Assembly (NCBI GenBank): GCA_041649635.1
Contig: JBAZMV010000002.1
Span: 124,001-188,000, forward strand
Length of the DNA stretch: 64,000 nt
Reading direction: 5' to 3'
Source of the DNA: Dehalococcoidia bacterium
GTDB taxonomy: Bacteria > Chloroflexota > Dehalococcoidia > E44-bin15
Under the pieces are notes generated by a model. It was not told the DNA's origin and made no database searches. It saw only the letters and a program-made list of their open reading frames with translations. Both the position numbers and the translations under genes were made by a program. This document shows positions 6,960 to 14,544 of the stretch, in pieces (the stretch's first letter is position 1; each line of letters starts with the position of its first letter).

Positions 6960-9368
6960 TCAAGAGCTGAAGGTGAAGCCGTCCGGACCAACGTCCACGA
7001 CGACGCGGTCGCCTTCCTTGAACTCGCCTTTTAGTATCTTCGTCGACAGCGGGTTCTCCACCAGGCGCTGCATGGTGCGGCGCAGCGGTCTCGCTCCGAA
7101 CGCCGGATCGAAGCCTTCTTTGGCCAGCTTGTCTTTGGCGGCCTCTGTCAACTCCACGGTGATCTTACGTTCGGCGAGCCGTTTCTGGATATCCTTCAAG
7201 ACCAGGTCGACGATTTGCTTGATCTGTTCCTCGGTCAGAGGCTGGAATATCACGACCTCATCCAGACGGTTCAGGAACTCGGGGCGGAAGGTCTTTTTCA
7301 GCGCGTCCTCCACTGCGCCGCGCCTGCGTTCCGCCTCGCCTTTTGCCTCCCGTGAAAAGCCGAGGGATTGGTGCTGGAACTCCTCCGTACCCAGGTTTGA
7401 GGTCATTATTATTACTGTGTTCTTGAAATCGACCGTCCTGCCGTGGCCGTCCGTGAGCCTGCCGTCATCCAGCATCTGCAGCAGTATATTGAAGACGTTG
7501 GGATGCGCTTTCTCGATCTCGTCTAGCAGCACAACCTTGTAGGGACGGCGCCGTATGGCCTCTGTGAGCTGTCCCGCTTCCTCGTACCCGACATAGCCCG
7601 GGGGTGCGCCGACAAGGCGTGAGGTAGTGTGCTTCTCCATGTACTCTGACATATCGAGGCGTATCATGGCGTCCTCGTCGTCAAATAGGAACTCTGCCAG
7701 CGCGCGCGCCAGTTCCGTTTTTCCCACACCCGTTGGGCCCAAGAAGATGAAGCTGCCGATGGGACGTTTGGGGTCTTTCAGCCCGGCCCTTGCGCGCCTG
7801 ATCGATTCGGAGACGATCCTGACGGCATCATCCTGCCCGATGATCCTTTCGTGCAGGCGATCCTCCATATGGAGCAGCTTATCGATCTCCTGTTCCAGCA
7901 TGCGCGAAACCGGTATGCCGGTCCATTTCGATACCAGCTCGGCGATGTCCTCTTCATCGACCTCGGTATCTATCTTCTTTTCCTTCATCCATCTATCGCG
8001 CGCCTCGTTGTACTCGCCCTCTATCTTGAGACGTTCGGCCTTGAGCTTAGCCGCGTTCTCATAATCGCCGCGCTGCGAGGCGGCTTCCTCTTCGTCCGTG
8101 AGCTGTCGTATCTTCTTCTCCATGGCTTTAATCTCCGCGGGCGGACTGCCGGCCTCTATCCTTATCTTGGCGGCGGCTTCATCGATGAGGTCCACTGCCT
8201 TATCGGGGAGGTGACGGTCGGCGATATAGCGGTTACTCAGCCTGGCAGCAGCCTCGATGGCCGAGTCCGTTATCTGTATCCGGTGATGCGATTCGTATCG
8301 CGGGCGCAGGGCGCGCAGCATTTCGATGGCGACTTCCTCGCTTGGCTGGTCGATATAAACAGGCTGCAGACGTCGCTCCAGAGCGGCGTCCTTTTCGATG
8401 TGTTTACGATATTCGTCGAGCGTTGTCGCGCCGATGCATTGCAGTTCGCCGCGGGCCAGCGCTGGTTTGAGCATGTTGCTAGCGTCTATAGCGCCCTCGG
8501 CGGCGCCGGCGCCGACCACGGTATGTATCTCGTCGATGAAAAGGACTATTTCACCCTGGGCCTGTCTCACCTCATCCATTACAGCTTTGAGACGTTCCTC
8601 GAACTCGCCGCGGAACTTGGAGCCGGCCACCAGAGATCCCATATCGAGGGCCAGGACGCGCTTGTTCCTGAGTGAGTCCGGCACGTCGTCGCTGACTATC
8701 TTCTGTGCGATGCCCTCTGCGATGGCCGTCTTGCCGACGCCGGCCTCGCCTATGATTACGGGGTTGTTCTTGGTGCGCCGCGTCAGCACCTGCATAACGC
8801 GCTTTATCTCATCTTCACGGCCGATAACCGGGTCCAGCTTGCCCTCGCGCGCCAGCATGGTCAGGTCGCGGCAGTATTTCTCCAGCGCGCCGTATTTGCT
8901 CTCCGCGTGCGGGTCAGTGACCCGGTGTCCGCCGCGTATCTCCTGGAGCGCGGAATATATCTTTTCTTGATTGATGCCGAACTCCTCGAGTATCTTAGGC
9001 GCGTCGCCGTCACGTACACTGCACAGCGCTATCAGAATATGCTCGGTGCCGATGAATTCGTCCTTCAGCCTGTCCGCCTCCATTTCGGCATTATCGAGCA
9101 GGCGCACCGTGCGCGGCGTGCCGTAGATTATAGTACCTTCGCTGGCAGCACGTGGCGACTTCTGCAGCGCCGCCTCAACCTTCATACGCACTTCATCTGT
9201 GTGTATCTTCAGTCTACGCAGTATCTCACCCGTCAGACCTTTTTTCTGTTCAAGGAGCGCCAGAAAGATATGCTCCACGTCCCACTGGCTGTGTTGATAG
9301 CGCCGCACTATCTGCTGTGACAATGCTATTGCTTCCTGGGCCTGTTCTGTAAATTTATCCGGTCTCAT
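6960..9368 (-). CDS. clpC: ClpC-type AAA+ unfoldase (Clp ATPase)
   Basis: A double-ring Hsp100 ATPase of 802 residues. The order is an N-terminal Clp_N repeat domain (1-150), NBD1 with GEAGVGKTAIAEG (about 207) and FIDEIHTVVG, a short coiled middle region, NBD2 with GPTGVGKTELA (about 540) and LLDEIEKAHP, and a D2-small domain. The middle region is only about 60 residues, with a UVR-like segment, much shorter than the ClpB M-domain. After NBD2 there is an LGF tripeptide (HQSLGFSRE) in the place of the ClpP-docking loop. Both features favour a ClpC-like partner of ClpP over the disaggregase ClpB, although automated annotation may say ClpB. It is the last chaperone gene after cbpA and hspR, implying heat-shock control by HspR. 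Confidence 0.9.
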   Translation of the reverse strand: MRPDKFTEQAQEAIALSQQIVRRYQHSQWDVEHIFLALLEQKKGLTGEILRRLKIHTDEVRMKVEAALQKSPRAASEGTIIYGTPRTVRLLDNAEMEADRLKDEFIGTEHILIALCSVRDGDAPKILEEFGINQEKIYSALQEIRGGHRVTDPHAESKYGALEKYCRDLTMLAREGKLDPVIGREDEIKRVMQVLTRRTKNNPVIIGEAGVGKTAIAEGIAQKIVSDDVPDSLRNKRVLALDMGSLVAGSKFRGEFEERLKAVMDEVRQAQGEIVLFIDEIHTVVGAGAAEGAIDASNMLKPALARGELQCIGATTLDEYRKHIEKDAALERRLQPVYIDQPSEEVAIEMLRALRPRYESHHRIQITDSAIEAAARLSNRYIADRHLPDKAVDLIDEAAAKIRIEAGSPPAEIKAMEKKIRQLTDEEEAASQRGDYENAAKLKAERLKIEGEYNEARDRWMKEKKIDTEVDEEDIAELVSKWTGIPVSRMLEQEIDKLLHMEDRLHERIIGQDDAVRIVSESIRRARAGLKDPKRPIGSFIFLGPTGVGKTELARALAEFLFDDEDAMIRLDMSEYMEKHTTSRLVGAPPGYVGYEEAGQLTEAIRRRPYKVVLLDEIEKAHPNVFNILLQMLDDGRLTDGHGRTVDFKNTVIIMTSNLGTEEFQHQSLGFSREAKGEAERRRGAVEDALKKTFRPEFLNRLDEVVIFQPLTEEQIKQIVDLVLKDIQKRLAERKITVELTEAAKDKLAKEGFDPAFGARPLRRTMQRLVENPLSTKILKGEFKEGDRVVVDVGPDGFTFSS

Positions 9369-9425
9369 ATGTTTCTCCTGATATGTTTAAAATATAAAAA
9401 TGTTTATTTATTATTCAACCCTATA

Positions 9426-9453
9426 GTAGAGACGCAATATTTTGCGTCTCTAC
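9426..9453. repeat. 28-nt palindrome at the hspR 3' end
   Basis: Perfect 12-nt arms GTAGAGACGCAA (9426-9437) and TTGCGTCTCTAC (9442-9453) flank a 4-nt loop, overlapping the hspR stop codon. No T-run follows, so it is not a classical terminator. It may trim or stabilise the hspR-clpC transcript or simply be a mobile palindrome. Confidence 0.75.
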
Positions 9454-9764
9454 AACCCCGCGTCGCGAAGTCGTTTTATCTCCTCTTTGGCTTCTTCAAG
9501 CTCGGCTTCCAGAACGGCTATGTGCTCTTTGAGCCGGAGTATGATATCCACGCCGGCCACGTTCACGCCCAAGTCGTCCATCAACGTCCGCGCCAGCCGC
9601 AAACGTTCGATATCCTTATTTGAATAGAGCCGAATCCTGCCTCTGGAACGGGACGGTTCCACCAGGCCGACCTTCTCGTAATAGCGCAGCGTCTGGGCAT
9701 GAACACCCAGCGTTTTAGCAACGATGCTTATCACATAACAAGGTTCATCTTTATCGAATGTCAT
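9450..9764 (-). CDS. hspR: MerR-family heat-shock repressor HspR
   Basis: A 104-residue MerR-type regulator. The winged helix-turn-helix covers about residues 10-75 (YVISIVAKTLGVHAQTLRYY, then RIRLYSNKDIERL). A C-terminal coiled coil of about 30 residues (LEAELEEAKEEIKRL) serves for dimerisation. There are no effector-binding cysteines. Size and sequence fit HspR, which represses chaperone genes until unfolded protein titrates DnaK. It sits between cbpA and clpC and so probably autoregulates this operon and perhaps divergent hsp20. I did not find a clear HAIR operator (CTTGAGT and ACTCAAG halves 7 nt apart). Confidence 0.9.
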   Translation of the reverse strand: MTFDKDEPCYVISIVAKTLGVHAQTLRYYEKVGLVEPSRSRGRIRLYSNKDIERLRLARTLMDDLGVNVAGVDIILRLKEHIAVLEAELEEAKEEIKRLRDAGL

Positions 9765-9790
9765 AGCGCACCTCTTAATGCCTTAAACGA

Positions 9791-10729
9791 TTAATTTCGT
9801 TTCTGTCTTGCTTCCTTCAGCTGCCTGAAAAGCTCCTTCTCATGCTCGGTCAGGTTCTCCGGCAATACTACCTTCACCTTGGCGAAGAGGTCTCCTTTCT
9901 TTTCTTTCCCGATCTCCGGCATGCCCTGACCCGCCAGACGGAAGACCTTTCCATTCTGAGTCTCGGGGGGTATCTTCAACGCCAGATTCTTGCCTTTGGG
10001 AGTGGGGACGGAGGCCTCGCCGCCCAGGACTGCGTCTGCCAGAGACACAACCACGTCAACATGGATGTCGTTGCCCTTCAAATGGAATAAGGCATGCTCT
10101 AGTATCGATACGGCGAGGTACATATCGCCGGCCGGACCGCCTGACATACCAGGTTCGCCTTTACCCGAAACCTTGATGCGCTGTCCGTTCTTGACGCCGG
10201 CAGGTATCTTAACCTCTATACGTCGTCCGGATGAGTTTTGGATCAGACGTGTAGTGCCGTTGTACGCCTCTTCAAGCGTTATCTCGGTTGAGGCCTCGAT
10301 ATCTCTTCCCTGTCTCGGCCTTGACGACCTGCCTCTACCGCCGAAACCGCCGCCTGTGAAACCTTTGAATATTTCGCCGATATCACCCAGGTCGGACATG
10401 TCCACGTATTGATATGAGAAGTTATCGCCACCGGCATTCCCAGCGTTCCTGAAACCGGAGAAGCCGCCAAAAGGATTGCCCTGCGCTCCTGCGAACTGGT
10501 CGGCATATTCCCACCTGTCGCCGAACTGGTCATACTTCTTGCGTTTCTCCGGATCGGAGAGGATTTCATAAGCATTATTGATGTCCTTGAATTTTTCCTC
10601 GGCCGATTTGTTGCCGGGGTTCACGTCTGGGTGATACTGGCGGGCCAGCTTGCGATAGGCCTGCTTGATGTCCTTATCAGAGGCCGTTTTGCTTAGCCCG
10701 AGTATTTTATAAAGATCTTTCGATGGCAT
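9791..10729 (-). CDS. cbpA: DnaJ-type co-chaperone without zinc finger (CbpA-like)
   Basis: An Hsp40 co-chaperone. The J domain (1-68) carries the HPD motif (RQYHPDVNPG) that stimulates DnaK. A Gly/Phe-rich linker (about 75-130) follows, then two beta-sandwich substrate-binding domains (PAGVKNGQRIKVSGKGEPG and later IPPETQNGKVFRLAGQGMP). No CxxCxGxG zinc repeats are present, so it is CbpA-type. The start used is ATG 10729, preceded by GAGGT. A GTG four codons upstream is less likely. No dnaK or grpE is in the window. It is first in the cbpA-hspR-clpC operon. Confidence 0.92.
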   Translation of the reverse strand: MPSKDLYKILGLSKTASDKDIKQAYRKLARQYHPDVNPGNKSAEEKFKDINNAYEILSDPEKRKKYDQFGDRWEYADQFAGAQGNPFGGFSGFRNAGNAGGDNFSYQYVDMSDLGDIGEIFKGFTGGGFGGRGRSSRPRQGRDIEASTEITLEEAYNGTTRLIQNSSGRRIEVKIPAGVKNGQRIKVSGKGEPGMSGGPAGDMYLAVSILEHALFHLKGNDIHVDVVVSLADAVLGGEASVPTPKGKNLALKIPPETQNGKVFRLAGQGMPEIGKEKKGDLFAKVKVVLPENLTEHEKELFRQLKEARQKRN

Positions 10730-10750
10730 TATTAACCTCACTCAAATCCT

Positions 10751-10779
10751 ACTATAAACTATGTATATTAATTTGTCAA
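10751..10779 (-). promoter_or_regulatory. Promoter of the cbpA-hspR-clpC operon
   Basis: Minus strand TTGACA (10779-10774) and TATAGT (10756-10751) are separated by 17 nt. The predicted transcript start near 10744 gives a leader of about 15 nt. The -35 overlaps the arm AACAATATT (10778-10786). A matching inverted arm AATATTGTT lies in the divergent hsp20 promoter, and both could be operator halves. Confidence 0.75.
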
Positions 10780-10810
10780 CAATATTATTATATATATTTA
10801 TAGATATATC

Positions 10811-10839
10811 TTGACAAAATATTGTTAATATGCTAAATT
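10811..10839 (+). promoter_or_regulatory. Promoter of hsp20
   Basis: Perfect TTGACA (10811-10816), 17-nt spacer, TAAATT (10834-10839). It is back-to-back with the cbpA promoter, with 31 nt between the two -35 elements. The arm AATATTGTT (about 10818-10826) in its spacer is complementary to AACAATATT at 10778-10786. Confidence 0.7.
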
Positions 10840-10965
10840 AATTTTAGTCAAATACGAGACGGGAGGTGATTCATATGTGAGAGCGGGAAATCAAGTTGAT
10901 ATCGAGACTTGGCAATAAGTTTCTTGAGTATTGAAGACAGCTAAAAATGAAAGGAGGAAAATACC

Positions 10966-11445
10966 ATGGCTATTGTTCGCTGGCAACCATTTTCGGATTT
11001 GATGAGCCTGAGGCAGGCGATGGATCAGCTTATGGAGGACAGCTTCGTGCGGCCTTCGAGGTCGGTAGGGGTGATGAATAGGGAGATACAACCGCTTATT
11101 GATATGTACCAGACCAAGGATGAGGTGGTGGTAAAGGCGACCGTGCCCGGCGTCAAAGAGGACGATGTCGAGATTAACATAGCTGATGATGTCCTTACTA
11201 TTAAAGGCAAAGCAGAGGGAGGGAAGGAGGTTAAGGATGAGGATTACCTCTATCGCGAGCATTATCACACCAGCTTTGCCCGCAGCATCGGATTGCCGGG
11301 TTCTCTGAAGACCGAGAAGGCGGAAGCTACAACCGAGGACGGAGTACTGACTATAAAGATTCCGAAGGCTGAGGAAGCCAAGCCTAAGAAGATCGAGGTC
11401 AAGGCCAGGAAGGCCATCGAAGGCGAGAAAAAAGAGAAGAAATGA
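10966..11445 (+). CDS. Small heat-shock protein, Hsp20/alpha-crystallin family
   Basis: An ATP-independent holdase of 159 residues. An N-terminal arm (1-45) is followed by the alpha-crystallin domain (about 46-140; DMYQTKDEVVVKATVPGV at its start, GVLTIKIPK at its end) and a Lys/Glu-rich tail. AAGGAGG lies 8 nt before the ATG. The leader is about 120 nt and has its own strong ribosome site followed directly by ATG-TGA (10875). Divergent to the hspR operon, so shared heat-shock regulation is likely. A terminator follows. Confidence 0.95.
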   Translation: MAIVRWQPFSDLMSLRQAMDQLMEDSFVRPSRSVGVMNREIQPLIDMYQTKDEVVVKATVPGVKEDDVEINIADDVLTIKGKAEGGKEVKDEDYLYREHYHTSFARSIGLPGSLKTEKAEATTEDGVLTIKIPKAEEAKPKKIEVKARKAIEGEKKEKK

Positions 11446-11466
11446 TTAGTAGTGTAGGGCTCGCCG

Positions 11467-11496
11467 AAGGGGGCAGATAACTTCCGCCCCCTTTTA
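11467..11496. terminator. Bidirectional terminator between hsp20 and the Nudix gene
   Basis: Arms AAGGGGGC (11467-11474) and GCCCCCTT (11486-11493) are followed by T-rich sequence on the plus strand. It lies between the convergent ends of hsp20 and the Nudix gene. Confidence 0.8.
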
Positions 11497-12087
11497 TTTT
11501 GGATCGATATTATCGTCGATTTTTTTGATTGTGAGGTCGACAAATTGTTTGAGGATGCGGGCGGTAGCGCCCCAGACGACCTTGTCCTTGTATTTGAAAA
11601 AGCTCGCCTTGCCGGTGACTCCCTCGGCAGAGCGTATCTCCTCCCAGTAGTTGCTATCATCTGCCAGCGCCGATAACGGAACCTCTACCAGTTCGTCGAT
11701 CTCGTGCTCGCTCACGACGAATTTGTACGGATACGGGATGACGCCTACGAACGGTGTAATGAGAAAGTTGCTGGTAAGCGTGCCGAAGCCGTCGAGCTCA
11801 CCCAGAATCTCCACGTCCTCCGGCCGTATCCCTACTTCTTCATATGCCTCGCGCAGCGCGGTATCCTTAAGGCTGCCGTCCGTCTCGTGATGCGAGCCGC
11901 CGGGAAAGCATATCTGCCCTTTATGATATTCCAGCTCCTCGGTCCTTTTTGTGAGCAGTACGTGGCACTCGCCGTCCTTCTTATAGATAGGGATCAGCAC
12001 GGCGGCGGGGCGCAACGGCTTGTCTGAGAACAGAATGACCTTTTTCTCGCGCTGCGCCAGTATTCGCCTTAGCTCTTCTTTAAACAT
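11494..12087 (-). CDS. Nudix hydrolase, CoA pyrophosphatase type
   Basis: It probably cleaves CoA or acyl-CoA to 4'-phosphopantetheine and ADP. In the 197 residues the CoA-specific motif LLTKRTEELEYHKGQICFPGG runs straight into the Nudix box, which ends in ALREAYEEVGI with the metal-binding Glu residues kept. It lies 11 nt after the acyl-CoA synthetase gene and downstream of coaE, so this three-gene group is about making, using and removing CoA. No strong ribosome site precedes its ATG, and coupling to the upstream gene is likely. Confidence 0.9.
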   Translation of the reverse strand: MFKEELRRILAQREKKVILFSDKPLRPAAVLIPIYKKDGECHVLLTKRTEELEYHKGQICFPGGSHHETDGSLKDTALREAYEEVGIRPEDVEILGELDGFGTLTSNFLITPFVGVIPYPYKFVVSEHEIDELVEVPLSALADDSNYWEEIRSAEGVTGKASFFKYKDKVVWGATARILKQFVDLTIKKIDDNIDPK

Positions 12088-12098
12088 GCGCTGTCCGT

Positions 12099-13499
12099 TT
12101 ACACGTCGCCGCGATTAAGGTACTCGTAATAATCGTTAAGTTTAGATAATACATTAGCGGCTTGATCCATGGTGTGATAGTGCACGATGCGCCCCCTGGA
12201 TTCAATCAGAGGCACTACCTTATCGATCTCTATGCTGTAGCACCAGAGTACGGCGGGCTTATCGTATTTATCTATGAGTTTGAAGCAGTCGAGCACGGGG
12301 TCCATCAGCGGGTGGTACTCGCCCGGCAGTATGATGAACAGGCCGTCAACATTATCGTCGGCGGCGAACGTTTCTAGGACTGTGGCCAGCACAACGTGAA
12401 GCGGGTTGCCTGCTATCATCGACGGCGGCCAAATATCGGCGGGGTTGCCCAGATGCTGCCAGGGCGGGGCTAAGGTCTTCAGCTTCTTTAAACTGGCGTC
12501 GGACAGTTTGGCCAGTTTCAGCCCGTGGCGCGCGCAGGCGTCCGTGGCCATGATGGCGCCGCCGCCCGTGATGCTGATGATACCTACATTTCTTCCTTTC
12601 ATCAGCGGCAATTTCAAGAATGCCCTGGTCATGTCCTGGAATTCGTTCTCGCCTGTGACTCGCAGCACGCCGCACTGCTTAAAGGCGGCGTCGTAGACCT
12701 CGTCACTGCCGGCAAGGCTTCCCGAGTGCGATTGCGCCGCTCTGGCAGAGTCGTCGCAGCGTCCTGATTTCAGCGCCAGTATCGGTTTCTTTTTCGACAC
12801 GCGTCCGGCGACTTCCATGAAGCGGCGGCCGTTCCTCATTCCTTCTATGTAGAGCATGATGACCTTAACCATCGGGTCGTCCTCGAAGTATTCCAGCCCG
12901 TCGGCGAAGTCTATATCGCAGGCGTTGCCGATATCGATGCCCTTGCCCACGATAGGGAAGTACGGCAGGCCGCTCATATAGAGACCGGTTTGGCATATCA
13001 CGCCGGTGGGTACTTCGTGCATTGCGATGCGGGTGAATGCCGTGTTGAAGTGATGATATGCGTTGCCCGTGCCGAACGTGTTGGGCCCGACGATGCGGGC
13101 GACTCCCTCGCGCGCGATGCGCACCACCTCATCCTGAAGCCTCTTGCCTTCCGCGTCCGCGTCGGCGTAGCCCTGCCCGACTATAGTGATAGCCTTTATG
13201 CCTTTATCAACGCATTCCTTTACCAGCTTCGGGCCGTGTCTGCTCGGCGTCAGGATAACGGCGAGGTCGATATCGTCGGGTATCTCCGCAAGGCTACGGT
13301 AGCACTTAATCCCAAGTATCTCGTCGGCGCCGGGGTTCACAGGGTACAGTTTACCCTTGTAACCGTATCCTTTCAGATGTTCCATAACGTTCCATCCGAA
13401 AGCCCCGGTGGCTCTGGTCAGGCCGACGAGCGCAATCGATTTCGGCTCCATGAAAAGTCTCATTATCTCAACAGTATTACTGGTATCGGCGGGAGTCAC
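12099..13499 (-). CDS. NDP-forming acyl-CoA synthetase, alpha-subunit type
   Basis: This resembles the alpha subunit of ADP-forming acetate/acyl-CoA ligase, which couples an acyl-CoA thioester to ATP formation. An N-terminal Rossmann CoA-binding domain (SIALVGLTRATGAFG, VNPGADEILG) is followed by two succinyl-CoA-ligase-like domains. The phosphorylated His is kept in QSHSGSLAGS near residue 260. No ATP-grasp (beta) domain is fused or adjacent, so the partner must be elsewhere. The start is GTG 13499: AAGGAGG lies 7 nt upstream and GTGA overlaps the coaE stop. A frame extension to 13532 has no such signal. The acyl substrate is not known. Confidence 0.85.
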   Translation of the reverse strand: MTPADTSNTVEIMRLFMEPKSIALVGLTRATGAFGWNVMEHLKGYGYKGKLYPVNPGADEILGIKCYRSLAEIPDDIDLAVILTPSRHGPKLVKECVDKGIKAITIVGQGYADADAEGKRLQDEVVRIAREGVARIVGPNTFGTGNAYHHFNTAFTRIAMHEVPTGVICQTGLYMSGLPYFPIVGKGIDIGNACDIDFADGLEYFEDDPMVKVIMLYIEGMRNGRRFMEVAGRVSKKKPILALKSGRCDDSARAAQSHSGSLAGSDEVYDAAFKQCGVLRVTGENEFQDMTRAFLKLPLMKGRNVGIISITGGGAIMATDACARHGLKLAKLSDASLKKLKTLAPPWQHLGNPADIWPPSMIAGNPLHVVLATVLETFAADDNVDGLFIILPGEYHPLMDPVLDCFKLIDKYDKPAVLWCYSIEIDKVVPLIESRGRIVHYHTMDQAANVLSKLNDYYEYLNRGDV

Positions 13500-14104
13500 T
13501 GGCGAACCTCCTTGTTTGCAACCGTCTTCCATAGTTTGTCAACCTGGGCCCTGACCTCGGATTTGTCGCAGTCCGTATTGATGATGACATCGGCGTGCTT
13601 CGCGCGCTCGGCTGGCGGGAGCTGCGCCTGGATGCGCGCCCGCGCTTCATCCTCGCTGAGGCCGCCGCGCTCCTTGAGGCGTTGTACTGCTATGTCCGGC
13701 GGCGTGAGCGCCACCCACACCTCGTTGACCAGGTCGGTCCATGCGGCTTCGATGAGCAGGGCGGCTTCAAGGACGACGACACGGGTGCCTTTCTTTCTGA
13801 AACGCTCGATTTCACCGCGTGCTATTTCTTTCATTCGCGGGTGCACTATCGCATTGAGGCGGGCCAGCGCTTTCTCGTCGCCGAAAACGATACGACTCAG
13901 CTTCTTACGGTCTATGGAGCCGTCCGCTTTTCTGATGTCCGGCCCGAATTCATCAACAAGCTCCTGGTTAAGCTGCGTGTCGGGTTTGTATGCCTCATGG
14001 GCCAGCTTGTCGGCGTCGATAACGGCAGCGCCTTTTTCAGCAAGCATCTGAGCTATGGTGCTCTTGCCGCTGAGTATTCCTCCCGTGAGACCGATAACAA
14101 ACAT
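13496..14104 (-). CDS. coaE: Dephospho-CoA kinase
   Basis: Phosphorylates the 3'-hydroxyl of dephospho-CoA in the last step of CoA synthesis. The 202 residues carry the P-loop GLTGGILSGKST at the N terminus. The invariant DADKLAHEAY follows, then VLEAALLIEA and the lid region with HADVIINTDCD. Leu replaces the usual Gly in GGIGSGKS, a minor change. It is first in the coaE / acyl-CoA synthetase / Nudix string, joined by a 4-nt overlap. Confidence 0.95.
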   Translation of the reverse strand: MFVIGLTGGILSGKSTIAQMLAEKGAAVIDADKLAHEAYKPDTQLNQELVDEFGPDIRKADGSIDRKKLSRIVFGDEKALARLNAIVHPRMKEIARGEIERFRKKGTRVVVLEAALLIEAAWTDLVNEVWVALTPPDIAVQRLKERGGLSEDEARARIQAQLPPAERAKHADVIINTDCDKSEVRAQVDKLWKTVANKEVRQ

Positions 14105-14138
14105 CTGTAAATATCTCGATTGCGATTTATCTGTAACC

Positions 14139-14168
14139 AGTCTACCAATTGGAACGCTGGCGGGTCAA
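14139..14168 (-). promoter_or_regulatory. Promoter for coaE and the two genes after it
   Basis: Minus strand TTGACC (14168-14163), 18-nt spacer, TAGACT (14144-14139). The predicted start is near 14132, about 28 nt before the coaE ATG. Confidence 0.5.
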
Positions 14169-14191
14169 GTTTGAATCGTGATTGAGGTATG

Positions 14192-14286
14192 TCAACCCCC
14201 TGTTATCCCCCAGTCTTGGGGGATGAAAAGTAAGGATGGGGGACACCCCCAATCCCCCGTCAGGAGACGCTGTCTCCTGTACCTCT
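14192..14286. repeat. C-rich composite repeat, copy 1
   Basis: Order: tcaaccccctg, a CCCCC/GGGGG hairpin, gggggacaccccc, a small variable hairpin (here GGAGAC and GTCTCC), then tacctct. Copy 2 (17298-17388) has the same frame but a different small hairpin (CCCCGA and TCGGGG). Copy 3 (14425-14469) has only the end. Confidence 0.7.
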
Positions 14287-14350
14287 GTTTTTCAAGTTCG
14301 AGTGGTGGTCGATGTGACCGAATCTACTTGTAGTCTTCCATATTTACTAC

Positions 14351-14381
14351 TGTCATTGCCCGACTTGATCGGGCAATCCAG
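14351..14381. repeat. Palindromic repeat family A
   Basis: Arms ATTGCCCGA and TCGGGCAAT with loop CTTGA, flanked by tgtc and ccag. Identical to 26122-26152. Confidence 0.8.
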
Positions 14382-14384
14382 AAA

Positions 14385-14404
14385 GGGCGAATGGCCATTC
14401 GCCC
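14385..14404. repeat. 20-nt perfect palindrome
   Basis: Halves GGGCGAATGG and CCATTCGCCC, followed by cctac, as in the ends of family B. Confidence 0.65.
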
Positions 14405-14424
14405 CTACAGTGGATTTTTGTTTA

Positions 14425-14469
14425 GGGGATACACCCAATCCCCCGTCCCCGATTCATCGGGGTACCTCT
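14425..14469. repeat. C-rich composite repeat, partial copy 3
   Basis: It holds ggggatacacccaatccccc, then hairpin CCCCGA...TCGGGG (loop ttca), then tacctct. The second half matches copy 2 at 17298-17388. Confidence 0.65.
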
Positions 14470-14496
14470 TATCGATCCAAGTTGCAGGGGTGCGGC

Positions 14497-14525
14497 TTGC
14501 TGTGTCCTTTCAATTCGACTACAAT
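14497..14525 (+). promoter_or_regulatory. Promoter of amrS-amrB-amrA
   Basis: TTGCTG (14497-14502), 17-nt spacer, TACAAT (14520-14525). The predicted start is near 14532, giving a short leader with GGAGG just before the amrS ATG at 14545. Confidence 0.6.
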
Positions 14526-14544
14526 ACATAATTGGAGGACCGAG

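Larger units (their letters stand above)
14105..14544. other. Intergenic region coaE-amrS, filled with palindromic repeats
   Basis: Divergent promoters sit at the two ends (14139-14168 minus, 14497-14525 plus). Between them are a C-rich composite repeat (14192-14286), a family A hairpin (14351-14381), a GGGCGAATGG palindrome (14385-14404) and a second partial C-rich composite (14425-14469). No gene is supported here. The amrS frame runs upstream through this repeat by chance. Confidence 0.75.

Noticed and set aside
7851..8675. Plus-strand open frame of 274 codons inside clpC
   Set aside because: It is antisense to conserved AAA+ sequence; codon bias of the true gene creates the open frame.
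10700..10970. HAIR or CIRCE heat-shock operator
   Set aside because: Only single half-like pieces (ACTCAAA near 10739, CTTGAGT near 10923) are seen, not a pair with correct spacing.
12990..14051. Long plus-strand open frame opposite the acyl-CoA synthetase gene and coaE
   Set aside because: It is the reverse frame of two well-supported genes, has no ribosome site and shows no protein family features.
14236..14544. N-terminal extension of amrS
   Set aside because: The extension translates repeat DNA and crosses the promoter; ATG 14545 has a good ribosome site and starts the family sequence.
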